From NCBI RefSeq assembly GCF_001570365.1, contig NZ_BBYK01000039.1, positions 334,790 to 398,789 of the forward strand: a stretch of DNA of 64,000 nucleotides, read 5' to 3'. This document shows positions 9,631-17,020 of this stretch, one piece after another (the first letter of the stretch is position 1; each line of letters begins with the position of its first letter). The position numbers were made by a program, and so were the translations under genes. This DNA is from Microtetraspora fusca (GTDB lineage Bacteria > Actinomycetota > Actinomycetes > Streptosporangiales > Streptosporangiaceae). Under the pieces are notes generated by a model that made no database searches, had not been told where the DNA came from, and saw nothing but the letters and a program-made list of their open reading frames with translations.

Positions 9631-9794
9631 GGGCCCGCACTTACCCCTGTCGGCCCACGTCATACCCGCGCGTACGTCCGGGGCTGTGCCGTAGGGATTC
9701 CGATGCCTACGCTCGCGGCCTCACCTAGATTGCGATCCTAACTAGCTTGTTCTACGGTTTAGATCGTCACGCAACAAGTGAAGGGATCACCGCG

Positions 9795-10553
9795 ATGACG
9801 ATCTCCCCCGAGTTCTCGCCCTTGGCCGCCTGGCTCGCCGTCCCGCTGGTGGCGTACCTGCTGTTCGTCACCCCCTGGCTGGGCAAGCGCGCGTACGAGA
9901 AGCTGGCCCGCCAACGGGATCGCGACCCCCGGGCACTCGTACGGATGTTCCGCTCCTGGATCGCCGAGACGTGGGCCCTGATGGCCGTCGCGCTCGTCCT
10001 CGCCGCCATGTCGCCGGGCGTCGGCCTCGCCGACCTCGGCCTCGTGGCGCCGTCCGGCGGTGGTTCGCGGGTCACCGGAATGGTCGTCGGGGCGACGATC
10101 GGCCTGGTCGCCGTGACCCTGGTGTTCCGGCGCCGGGCGAAGTCGGGCCGCGCCGTCCCCGGCCAGGCCGCCTTCAGTGCGATGCTGCCGCGTACGACGG
10201 CCGAGCGCTGGGCCGCGGCCGCCATGGCGGTGACGGCGGGCGTCTGCGAGGAGGTGCTCTACCGCGGCTTCCTCATCGCGCTCGGCGTGGGCGTGCTCGG
10301 TCTCGACGTGAAGGTCGCGGCCGGCGCCGCCCTGGTCGTCTTCGTCGCCGGCCACTGGTACCAGGGGTGGAAGGGACTGCTGATCGTGACGGTGGCCGGA
10401 TACGGCCTCACCGCGTTGTACCTCGCGCAGGGCAGCCTGCTCCTCCCGATCGTCGTTCACGTCCTCGTCGACCTCCGCGGGCTGCTCTTCGTGCCCGCTC
10501 CCGCAGGGCCGGTCGGCGCCGACACGGGATCGGTCGAACCGGTGCGAGGATGA
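9795..10553 (+). CDS. CPBP-family intramembrane metalloprotease (CAAX-like)
   Basis: The 252-residue integral membrane protein starts at the ATG at 9795, eight bases after AAGGGA. The Abi/CPBP motifs are present: CEEVLYRGF (EExxxR), VAGHWYQGW (second-motif histidine) and the last HVLVDLRG. About seven hydrophobic segments are visible. The family includes prenyl-protein processing proteases and bacteriocin-immunity proteins. It is followed after four bases by the padR gene, so the three plus-strand genes 9795-11612 probably form one transcript. Confidence 0.85.
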   Translation: MTISPEFSPLAAWLAVPLVAYLLFVTPWLGKRAYEKLARQRDRDPRALVRMFRSWIAETWALMAVALVLAAMSPGVGLADLGLVAPSGGGSRVTGMVVGATIGLVAVTLVFRRRAKSGRAVPGQAAFSAMLPRTTAERWAAAAMAVTAGVCEEVLYRGFLIALGVGVLGLDVKVAAGAALVVFVAGHWYQGWKGLLIVTVAGYGLTALYLAQGSLLLPIVVHVLVDLRGLLFVPAPAGPVGADTGSVEPVRG

Positions 10554-10557
10554 GCGC

Positions 10558-10896
10558 ATGGCCACCGACCGACGCGCGAGCTGGCTCAAGGGCGTCCTCG
10601 ACCTCCTGGTGCTCGCCAGCCTTACCGAGGGCGAGAGCTACGGATACGAGATCGCCAAGACGTTGGCGGGGACCGGGCTGGGCCAGATCAGGGGCGGCAC
10701 GCTCTACCCCGTGCTCAACCGGCTGGAGGAGGCGGGGCTGGTCGCCGCGGAGTTCCGGGCCACCGAGCGCGGACCGGGCCGCCGCTACTACCGCCTCACC
10801 GAGGAGGGGCACCGGACCCTCGACGAGCAGGGCCGGCTGTGGCTGGCGTTCGACGACTCGGTGCGCGCCGTGCTGTCCAAGGGAAAGATCGGATGA
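10558..10896 (+). CDS. PadR-family transcriptional regulator
   Basis: The 112-residue winged-helix protein shows the PadR N-terminal pattern: LDLLVLASLTEGESYGYEIAK, then GGTLYPVLNRLEEAGLV and GRRYYRLTEEG for the wing. The short C-terminal helix would form the dimer. It overlaps the next gene by four bases (ATGA), the usual layout of PadR with a HAAS-domain membrane partner. It probably represses its own operon, including the CPBP gene upstream. Confidence 0.9.
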   Translation: MATDRRASWLKGVLDLLVLASLTEGESYGYEIAKTLAGTGLGQIRGGTLYPVLNRLEEAGLVAAEFRATERGPGRRYYRLTEEGHRTLDEQGRLWLAFDDSVRAVLSKGKIG

Positions 10897-11612
10897 CGGA
10901 CCACTCTGACGACTACTTCGAGGAGCTGGCGGAGCGGCTGCGCGCCGCGGGCGTCCCGGCGGACCGGGTGGCCGCCACGATCGACGACCTGGCCGCCCAC
11001 CTCGACGAGACCGGAGCCGAGGCCGAGGCCGAGTTCGGTCCCGCGGCCGACTTCGCCGCCGAGCTCACCGCGCGTACGGCCGACGAGGGCGAGGCGCCGC
11101 CGCAGGCGAGCGAGTGGCGGTGGACCGCCGACATCTTCCAGGACCGGCAGATGCTCGATCACTTCGGACGGCAGGGCTGGGAGGTCGAGCGGGTGGACGG
11201 CCTCGGCCGCTTCGTCTGCCGCCGTGACGCCGAGCGCCCGCTCCAGTGGGAGTACCGCCGCGAGCGGGTCCCCGTCGGAGGACGCCGCGTCCTGAGTGAC
11301 CGCCTCGCTCCTGACGGCTGGGAGCCGTGCGGCTCCTGGATGTACTTCGAATACTTCAAGCGCCCCGCCTCCGCCAGCGCGGGCCCGGCCGCCGAGGTCG
11401 TCTCGCCGCCGGACGCCCCGGGGAGGCGCACCTTCTTCAGCCGCCGCTTCTACGTCTTCTCCGCGACGTATCTCGCCTTCCTGGCCGTGGTCGGTGTCGT
11501 CCTGATCAAGACCGGCGTGAGCGACGGCGGGTCGGGCTTCCTCGTCGGGGCCGCCTTCGGAGTGCTCCTCGCGGCCGCCTTCATCGCCGTACGCGCCCGC
11601 GGCGTGCGATAG
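10893..11612 (+). CDS. HAAS-domain membrane protein, partner of PadR
   Basis: The 239-residue protein begins at MTDHSDDYFEELAERL, whose ATG overlaps the padR stop. Residues 1-60 look like a HAAS (DUF1700-type) helical domain (VAATIDDLAAHLDE). The middle resembles a DUF2812-like module (MLDHFGRQGWEVERV, then WMYFEYFKRP). Two transmembrane segments close the protein near residues 190-235 (FSATYLAFLAVVGVVLI and GAAFGVLLAAAFIAV). HAAS proteins sit with PadR regulators and are thought to sense envelope signals; the signal is unknown. Confidence 0.7.
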   Translation: MTDHSDDYFEELAERLRAAGVPADRVAATIDDLAAHLDETGAEAEAEFGPAADFAAELTARTADEGEAPPQASEWRWTADIFQDRQMLDHFGRQGWEVERVDGLGRFVCRRDAERPLQWEYRRERVPVGGRRVLSDRLAPDGWEPCGSWMYFEYFKRPASASAGPAAEVVSPPDAPGRRTFFSRRFYVFSATYLAFLAVVGVVLIKTGVSDGGSGFLVGAAFGVLLAAAFIAVRARGVR

Positions 11613-11731
11613 CCGTACGCCGGAGTTCTGCCGATTCGGTATATCAGGGGCATTGCCGGTGCATGTACCGATGCACGTGCAAATGTAAAGAGTCGTATTC
11701 TTGCCCATGATCAAGAGAGAGTGAGGCATGG

Positions 11732-11971
11732 ATGACCGATTTCCCCAACGGAGTGCCGTGCGCCGAACTGGGCGACCTTCCCTGGCGCAAGAGCCGGTAC
11801 AGCAACCCGAACGGCAACTGCGTCGAACTCGCGCCGCTGCCCGGCGGCGGCGTGGCGATGCGGAACTCGCGGCACCCCGAGGGACCCGCGCTCGTCTACC
11901 GAGCCGCGGACCTGCGTCTCTTCGTACACGCCGTCAAGGCTGGCGAGTTCGACGATCTGCTCGGCGGCTGA
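11732..11971 (+). CDS. DUF397 domain protein
   Basis: This is a 79-residue protein with the DUF397 signature WRKSRYSNPNGNCVELAPL and the terminal FVHAVKAGEFD. These proteins are abundant in filamentous actinomycetes. They are usually paired with an XRE-DUF5753 regulator and an RsbW-like ATPase. Here an ATPase follows at 12079, but no XRE gene is adjacent; the only one in the window is at 23.0 kb in the mobile element. The function is not established. Confidence 0.88.
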   Translation: MTDFPNGVPCAELGDLPWRKSRYSNPNGNCVELAPLPGGGVAMRNSRHPEGPALVYRAADLRLFVHAVKAGEFDDLLGG

Positions 11972-12078
11972 GCTTTCCTCAGCCGATTGTCCGCAGGACG
12001 TGTCAGGTGGCCCTCGTCGGTAAGTAGAAGTAACGGCAAAAGAGACGAAAGCCGCAGACGGCGAGAGGCGGTGATGAG

Positions 12079-12462
12079 GTGTCGGCCACCCTCCTGAGCC
12101 TGGAGTTCGACCGCAGCACGATCACTATGGTCCGGCACATGGTCACCGACTCGGCCCGCAACGCCGGCCTGACCGGCATGGCGCTGGAGGACTTCGTTCT
12201 CGCCGTCCACGAAGCGGTCACCAACGCCGTCCGGTACGGCAACGCCCCCCGAGGCATCGCCATGTGGAGAGAGCCGGGCGTGCTGCGGTGCGAGGTCACC
12301 GACAGCGGGCCGGGCATCCCCGACCGCACGCTGCACCGCAAGCGCATGGCCCGGTTCGACTTCGGCGGCCGCGGGATCTGGCTGATGCACCGGCTCGCCG
12401 ACGTCACCATTCGCACCGGCCCCGAAGGTACGAGGGTGCTTCTCTCCACCCCCATCTCCTGA
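12079..12462 (+). CDS. RsbW-like anti-sigma/ATP-binding protein
   Basis: The 127-residue HATPase_c_2-type protein starts with GTG (MSATLLSLEF) after an AGAGGCGG ribosome binding site. The N box is LAVHEAVTNAVRYGN and the G1 box is VTDSGPGIPD. GGRGIWLMHRLAD forms the G2-like segment. Such small GHKL ATPases phosphorylate anti-anti-sigma factors or act beside DUF397 proteins in development-related switches. The neighbouring DUF397 gene supports that setting. Confidence 0.82.
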   Translation: MSATLLSLEFDRSTITMVRHMVTDSARNAGLTGMALEDFVLAVHEAVTNAVRYGNAPRGIAMWREPGVLRCEVTDSGPGIPDRTLHRKRMARFDFGGRGIWLMHRLADVTIRTGPEGTRVLLSTPIS

Positions 12463-12750
12463 GAACGTTTTTTGCTCAGGGCGGATCCGGTGATGGCTGT
12501 CCGAAAAACCGGGGACCTCGCTCGCGTCGCCGGGATTAGCGCGTCCATGACCTGGGCAATCTCACGTAGTACACCGTGCGTCGCGAGTTGTACGGCCTGC
12601 CATACGGACCGATCGGGCCTTGAGATAAGGTCCAACCGGTTCCATGGTCGGCAGGGCTGAACGTCGATCCCTTGCTAGGCTGCAGGGAACCGTAGAACCG
12701 GGGCGTTGTCTCACCCGGCAGGTGAGACCGTCAAGAAGTGGGGTCACACC

Positions 12751-12870
12751 GTGAAGAAGCTGCTCGTTCTGGCGCTGGTCGCTCTTGGGGGACTGCTCGT
12801 CTGGCGCAAGGTGCAGGCGGACCGCGCCGAGCTCGACCTGTGGACTGAGGCCACCGGCAGCGAGAACTGA
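12751..12870 (+). CDS. DLW-39 family protein
   Basis: This 39-residue ORF starts with GTG and reads VKKLLVLALVALGGLL, then VWRKVQADRAELDLWTEA, ending GSEN. It has exactly the length and the DLW motif that define the DLW-39 family, which is conserved in actinomycetes close to gyrA and the tRNA-Ile/tRNA-Ala genes. It has one N-terminal membrane helix followed by a charged tail. The function is unknown. Its place next to tRNA-Ala supports an ori-proximal location. Confidence 0.88.
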   Translation: MKKLLVLALVALGGLLVWRKVQADRAELDLWTEATGSEN

Positions 12871-12909
12871 CCACCAGAGGTGGACATTGATCGTGGGGAA
12901 GGAGCGGGC

Positions 12910-13632
12910 ATGACGCCCGTACGGCTGGTCTGCCTGGACCTGGCCGGCACCACGATCGGCGACATCGCGATGGTGGAGAGGGCGTTCGCTGAGGCGATCG
13001 CCACCCAGGGCATTGTCCCCGGGACCGGTGCGTACGCACGCGCCATGGTGCACGTGCACAGGTCCCGGGGCTGCCCGACGATCGACGTCTTCCGCGGCAT
13101 CTTCCCGGGCAACGAGGCCCAGGCGCAGGCGGCGAACCTCACGTTCGAGCGCGCCTACGAGGGGGCCATCGAGCGGACGGGACTGTTCCCGCTTCCCGAG
13201 GCCGTCGAGGCGCTGCGACAGCTCCGCGAGGCCGAGGTCAAGGTCGCCTTGATCACCGGCTTCAGCCGGTCCACTCTCGGACGTGTCCTCGGCACGCTTG
13301 GCTGGGCCGCAGAGCTCGACTTCGCCCTCTGCCCCGAGGACTGCTCCGGACGGGGCCGCCCCTTCCCGGACCTGATCCTCACCGCCCTGCTACGCGCCGG
13401 CCTCGAGGACGTACGCGAGGTGGCCGTCCTCGGCGACTCGGAGAACGACATGCTCGCGGGCAGACGCGCGGGCGCCTCGATCGTCGCGGGGATGCTGTCC
13501 GGCGGTCACAGCCGTGAGCGCCTCATCGACGGCGGCGCCACCCACATCGTCGAGTCGATCGCGGAGTTCCCCGCTGTGCTCACCGCCACCGACGGGGTCG
13601 GCGCGCACCACGTTGCCACTTCCGCCCGGTAA
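12910..13632 (+). CDS. phosphonatase-like HAD hydrolase
   Basis: The product has 240 residues and starts at MTPVRLVCLDLAGTT, five bases after AAGGAG. HAD motif I is DLAGTT (nucleophile Asp), motif II is ITGFSR, motif III includes the lysine-equivalent region near GRGRPFPDLI, and motif IV is GDSENDMLAGRRAGA. The overall length and cap resemble phosphonoacetaldehyde-hydrolase-like proteins. No phosphonate transport genes are near, so the substrate is open. The gene ends 16 bases before tRNA-Ala. Confidence 0.82.
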   Translation: MTPVRLVCLDLAGTTIGDIAMVERAFAEAIATQGIVPGTGAYARAMVHVHRSRGCPTIDVFRGIFPGNEAQAQAANLTFERAYEGAIERTGLFPLPEAVEALRQLREAEVKVALITGFSRSTLGRVLGTLGWAAELDFALCPEDCSGRGRPFPDLILTALLRAGLEDVREVAVLGDSENDMLAGRRAGASIVAGMLSGGHSRERLIDGGATHIVESIAEFPAVLTATDGVGAHHVATSAR

Positions 13633-13648
13633 GCTTTCCCTAGCACCA

Positions 13649-13724
13649 GGGGCCTTAGCTCAGTTGGCAGAGCGCCTGCTTTGCAAGCAGGATGTCAGGA
13701 GTTCGAATCTCCTAGGCTCCACCA
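13649..13724 (+). tRNA. tRNA-Ala (anticodon TGC)
   Basis: A full cloverleaf is present. The acceptor GGGGCCT pairs with AGGCTCC (one G-T pair), the D arm includes TTAGCTCAGTTGGCAGAGC, the anticodon stem CCTGC/GCAGG encloses TTTGCAA, and the T arm is AGGAG-TTCGAAT-CTCCT. The CCA end is encoded. The 3' part from 13680 is the attachment core used by the integrative element that follows, so the insertion reconstitutes an intact tRNA gene. Confidence 0.97.
13680..13722 (+). repeat. attL core (tRNA-Ala 3' end), copy A
   Basis: These 43 bases, from the anticodon loop (TTTGCAAGCAGG) to the CCA end, recur without mismatch at 26436-26478 and 27524-27566 and, with one mismatch, near 28523-28567. They define the left junction of the inserted element next to its integrase gene. 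Confidence 0.92.
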
Positions 13725-13729
13725 GCCAA

Positions 13730-13762
13730 AACGCCGCTTCCTCGATCAAGAGGAGCGGCGTT
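13730..13762. terminator. hairpin between tRNA-Ala and integrase
   Basis: A stem of AACGCCGCT plus TCCTC pairs with GAGG-AGCGGCGTT around a short loop, with one bulged base. It would stop the tRNA transcript and the oppositely oriented integrase transcript. A close relative follows att copy D at 28573-28605. Confidence 0.6.
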
Positions 13763-13763
13763 C

Positions 13764-13783
13764 GGGCCATTAGCGGGCCATTA
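13764..13783. repeat. paired GGGCCATTA repeats, int side
   Basis: Two exact GGGCCATTA copies start 11 bases apart (13764 and 13775), next to the integrase stop codon and 42 bases beyond the att core. The same doublet occurs 105 bases before att copies B and C and 104 bases before copy D. One helical turn of spacing suggests arm-type sites for integrase or excisionase. Confidence 0.6.
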
Positions 13784-14947
13784 ACCCTTGGAGACCGGCA
13801 CATCGGCCGCGTCCTCTTCGTCGTTCTTCCGCTCGGCCTCGACGCGAGCACTTAGCGCGTCGGCGATCTTCTGGTCAGCGTCGCGGGTCGCGTGCTGGTA
13901 GATCAGCGCCGCCCGGTCGCTGTCGTGCCCCATCCGGGCCTTGAGGTCGGCGAGACTCGCCCCTGACTGCGCGGCGAGCGTGTTGCCGGTGTGCCGAAGG
14001 TCGTGAAAGTGCAGGCCGGAGACACCCATCTCCTTGAGCGCGTTCGCCCACTTGGCCTCACGCCGAAAATTGCCGCCACGCAGGAACGCGCCCCGCTTGC
14101 CGAGGAAGACGAACGCGTCCTCCGCCTCGTCGACGTACTTGGCGAGATGCTCGGACAACGCCGGAACGATCGCCGAGGGGATGCTGATCGTGCGTTTCCC
14201 CGCCCGCGACTTGGGCGGGGCGAGCACCATCTCTCCCCCGTCCAGCTCGATGAGCTGCTCCCTTACCCGGACGGTGCGCGCCTTGAGGTCGAGGTCAGAC
14301 CGGCGCAGCGCGATCACTTCGCCCCATCGGAGGCTTGCGAAGGTGGTGAGCAGGATCAGCGCACGAAAGCGGCGACCGGCCATCCGATCGGACAGCTCGA
14401 AGACCTGGGCCACGGTGAGGATGGGCCGTTCCGGAGTCTGCTCATTGTCCGCGCCCTTGATACGGCAGGGGTTCCGGCTGATCAGCTTGTCCTCTTCTAC
14501 CGCCGTCATGAGCACGGCCCGCAGCAGGCGGTACGCCTTGGCCGCGGTGGACACCGAGACGCCTTTGTCGATGAGTTCGGCCCGCCATGAGCGCACCATC
14601 GGTGTGGTGAGCTTGCCGACCGCCACCCCACCGAGGCCGGGAACGATGTGCCGCTCCAGGAGCCAGGTGTACAGCTCGACCGTCTTGGGGCGCAGGCCGG
14701 GCCGCTCTTTGATCCACATCCGGGCGTAGTCTCCGAGGGTGATCTTCCCGCGCTCGGGGTCCGTCCACTCCCCTGAGATCATCTGCGCTTCGATGAGGGT
14801 GAGTGCCCGATCGGCGTCCGTCTTCGTGGCGTAGGTCGTGGTGCCGCTGTGCATACGGCCATCCGGGCCGGGATAGCGGATCTGATAGCGCCCGGACTCT
14901 CGTTTCCTGATGTTGCCGAAACGGCGGCGACCGTCTCTGTTCGCCAT
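13781..14947 (-). CDS. int: tyrosine-recombinase integrase of the AICE
   Basis: The 388-residue site-specific recombinase has an AP2-like and SAM-like arm/core-binding N-terminus (residues 1-160). The catalytic domain shows the arginine in FASLRWGEVIALR, the HDLRHTG box, and MGHDSDRAALIYQH with the histidine and nucleophilic tyrosine. It is adjacent to the tRNA-Ala attL core and should catalyse integration there. The start overlaps the xis stop by one base (TAATG), so it is coupled to the rep-xis-int operon. The tail of a second, damaged copy is found at 28608-28721. Confidence 0.95.
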   Translation of the reverse strand: MANRDGRRRFGNIRKRESGRYQIRYPGPDGRMHSGTTTYATKTDADRALTLIEAQMISGEWTDPERGKITLGDYARMWIKERPGLRPKTVELYTWLLERHIVPGLGGVAVGKLTTPMVRSWRAELIDKGVSVSTAAKAYRLLRAVLMTAVEEDKLISRNPCRIKGADNEQTPERPILTVAQVFELSDRMAGRRFRALILLTTFASLRWGEVIALRRSDLDLKARTVRVREQLIELDGGEMVLAPPKSRAGKRTISIPSAIVPALSEHLAKYVDEAEDAFVFLGKRGAFLRGGNFRREAKWANALKEMGVSGLHFHDLRHTGNTLAAQSGASLADLKARMGHDSDRAALIYQHATRDADQKIADALSARVEAERKNDEEDAADVPVSKG

Positions 14948-15162
14948 TACGCGGCCCTCCCGCGCTTGGAGGTCACGTCAGTGGCGTGCATCGGCGCGAC
15001 AGTGCCGGCGACGACGAAGGCCATCAGCGCCGACTCGGGGATACGCACGTGTCGGCCGAGCTTGACGAACTCGATCCGCCGTTCTGCGACCAGTCGGCGC
15101 ACGAACCTGACCGACGTGTGGAGAAGGTCCGACGCCTCCTCAACGGTGAGCAGCTTGTCCAT
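14947..15162 (-). CDS. xis: excisionase (HTH/MerR-like DNA-binding protein)
   Basis: The 71-residue protein starts at MDKLLTVEEASDLL with a GAGGAGG ribosome binding site; the longer upstream frame has no such support. It contains a winged helix-turn-helix of the excisionase/HTH_17 type (TVEEASDLLHTSVRFVRRLV, then FVKLGRHVRIPESAL). Its position between repSA and int is the standard pSAM2-like order. It would bind the att arms and steer the integrase to excision. Confidence 0.9.
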   Translation of the reverse strand: MDKLLTVEEASDLLHTSVRFVRRLVAERRIEFVKLGRHVRIPESALMAFVVAGTVAPMHATDVTSKRGRAA

Positions 15163-15176
15163 GTGGGGCCTCCTCT

Positions 15177-16871
15177 CTACGCGGCTTCCGGAGTTGCCGA
15201 AAGTTCTTGTCCGTCTGCTTGGGCTTGGAGTTGGTTCATGTGGTTGCGCCATCGCTGGCGTTCGTGGACCGACCGCAGGAGCCGAACGCTGATGGGGTCG
15301 AGGCCGGGGTCACCGGGCTTGACCGTCCGCCAGACATAGCGGTGCGAATCGATCGGCTCGTCTGGCAGGCCGAGGGCTTCCAGGACCCAGGTACGCCGGT
15401 CGTGCTTGTGTTCGGTCAGTGTCTTGTTCGACCACTTCCGCGAGACCAGAACGCGGCGACCGGCGTAGCCGAGGTGTTCAGGCTTGTGCGCCTTGCCCCG
15501 GCACCGGCCCGGGATCATGCCCGACTTGGCCCCCTTGGGCTGGACCCCGTAGCGGAGCCAGTTCGGGCAGGTCGGCGAGCACGGCTCATAGCGGAGGGCG
15601 TTGCCGAGGCGTTCCGCGTGCTCCCGTTGCGCGGAGTCGTCCGGGTCGATCGCGTCCCCGATGCTTTTCGTGAGGTACTTGGACAGGTACCGGATGCACG
15701 TGTCGGCATCAGTGGTCCCGGCCAGTACGCCTTGGACGTCGAGTTGAGGACCGAAGGTCAGCACGTGCAGCGGTTCGGCCTCGTCGTCCTGGTCAAGGTC
15801 GTCGAGCGCTTCATCCCAGGTAGGCAGGACTTCCCCAGTCGTCGGGTCGAGGTAGCCGACCCCATCCGCCCACACCGGCAGGTGATCAGCCTCGAACTTC
15901 ACCGTGTCGACAGACGGCCACCACACTTGGTGGTACGTGGCCGCCGCGATCTGCTTGATCTCCGCACGCGGGAGATGGCCCCGGATGGCCATGTGCAGAT
16001 GCGGCGCGAGCCGCTTCTGAGGCTCGACGCTCGCGAAGTACTGGACATCGAACCCGGCGACCCGGCGAAGGTTCTGCACGAACCGGTCCACCAGCTTGGA
16101 GAAGTGCAGAGCGTCCCGAGCCGCCCGCGAATAGTCGTACGTGGCCGGGTCGACGGGCGCGCCGTTCTTCCTGACCCGCCCGTAGGAGGGCAGAGTGAGC
16201 GTGATGAACATCGACGGCCGGAACGTCTTGCCGTCCGCACCGGTGAAGGTCCGCCCGAGCGTCGTGGCGCTCATGGTTCGCTTGGGCAGGTCCGGCGCGT
16301 CCTGTCGCCGCCTCGTCGAGCGCGACCGCTTACCCGTCGTACGGCCGAGGACGGTGCCACGCATCCCGGCCCGGTTGATCTCGTCGTCCAGGTCGCCTAT
16401 CGCCGCTTCGAGGTCGGTCGTGTCTTGGCCGGCCTTTTCCGCCTCATCTCGCCAGGCGTGGGCGTCGGCGCGGAGTTCGACGAGGTAGCGATGATAGTCG
16501 TCGGCTTCGTTCGGGGTGTTGACCGGTTCGTGGTCGAGGTGCCAGCCCTCCCGGCACTGGGCCATACGCAGTTGCCGGTTCCGCTTGGCACACGGCGGGC
16601 ACTTGCTCTCCAACGTCGCCCCGCACGGCACGTCAACGGTTTCGACCTTGCCCGTGTAGGTGTCGAGCCGCCGGAGGGCGATGGGGCGGATGCACACGCC
16701 GTATTGCTTGGCGATCTCTTCGACGACCTCACGGGCGAGTGGCTGAGCCATCCGCAGGGCGCGGGGCGTGGCCCGATTGGCGAGCTGGGCTGAGGTTGAG
16801 GAGTCGGAGGTGGGGCCAGGGGAGATCGTGTCGTCTCCCCCGACCTGGTGGGCGTCGGTGGTGTCGGTCAA
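15177..16871 (-). CDS. RepSA-like rolling-circle replication initiator
   Basis: The protein has 564 residues. I chose the TTG at 16871 because AAAGGAGG lies just upstream and it overlaps the stop of the preceding small gene. HUH-type initiator motifs are present: FITLTLPSYG (motif 1), LAPHLHMAIRG (metal-binding HxH) and YLSKYLTK with the candidate nucleophilic tyrosine. CPPCAKRN and CSPTCPNW may form zinc sites. Homologues in pSAM2-type elements replicate the excised circle before transfer. It is followed 14 bases on by xis. Confidence 0.9.
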   Translation of the reverse strand: MTDTTDAHQVGGDDTISPGPTSDSSTSAQLANRATPRALRMAQPLAREVVEEIAKQYGVCIRPIALRRLDTYTGKVETVDVPCGATLESKCPPCAKRNRQLRMAQCREGWHLDHEPVNTPNEADDYHRYLVELRADAHAWRDEAEKAGQDTTDLEAAIGDLDDEINRAGMRGTVLGRTTGKRSRSTRRRQDAPDLPKRTMSATTLGRTFTGADGKTFRPSMFITLTLPSYGRVRKNGAPVDPATYDYSRAARDALHFSKLVDRFVQNLRRVAGFDVQYFASVEPQKRLAPHLHMAIRGHLPRAEIKQIAAATYHQVWWPSVDTVKFEADHLPVWADGVGYLDPTTGEVLPTWDEALDDLDQDDEAEPLHVLTFGPQLDVQGVLAGTTDADTCIRYLSKYLTKSIGDAIDPDDSAQREHAERLGNALRYEPCSPTCPNWLRYGVQPKGAKSGMIPGRCRGKAHKPEHLGYAGRRVLVSRKWSNKTLTEHKHDRRTWVLEALGLPDEPIDSHRYVWRTVKPGDPGLDPISVRLLRSVHERQRWRNHMNQLQAQADGQELSATPEAA

Positions 16872-17020
16872 CTGTCCTCCTTTCCGATCTCGGGGAAGGT
16901 GAGCGCGGTCTGTCCGCATTCGTGGCACTCGATCAGGCCGCGCACGGGGTCGAGCCACAGCACGTCGAGTACGGAGCAGCCGGAGCAGCGCAGGCCGTGG
17001 AGGAGGTGAGCCAGGGTCAC
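16868..17020 (-). CDS. small CxxC protein between tra and repSA
   Basis: This 50-residue ORF starts with GTG, which overlaps the tra stop (GTGA), and ends in a TGA that overlaps the TTG start of repSA. Both junctions imply translational coupling. Two CxxC pairs are visible (RCSGCSVLDV and ECHECGQTAL), spaced about 17 residues apart, so it resembles a minimal zinc ribbon. I cannot assign a function. Its place in the operon suggests a role in replication or transfer. Confidence 0.72.
   Translation of the reverse strand: MTLAHLLHGLRCSGCSVLDVLWLDPVRGLIECHECGQTALTFPEIGKEDS

Noticed and set aside
6341..9640. 1099-codon minus-strand frame across two operon genes
   Set aside because: It lies in a shifted frame of the ThDP and FAD/Fe-S genes, is arginine-rich and has no motif, while the real frames carry full catalytic signatures.
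13660..13851. 63-codon minus frame containing VEPRRFELLTSCLQ
   Set aside because: This peptide is the antisense translation of the tRNA-Ala 3' end, a well-known false gene. The same string appears at 26.4, 27.5 and 28.5 kb only because the att copies do.
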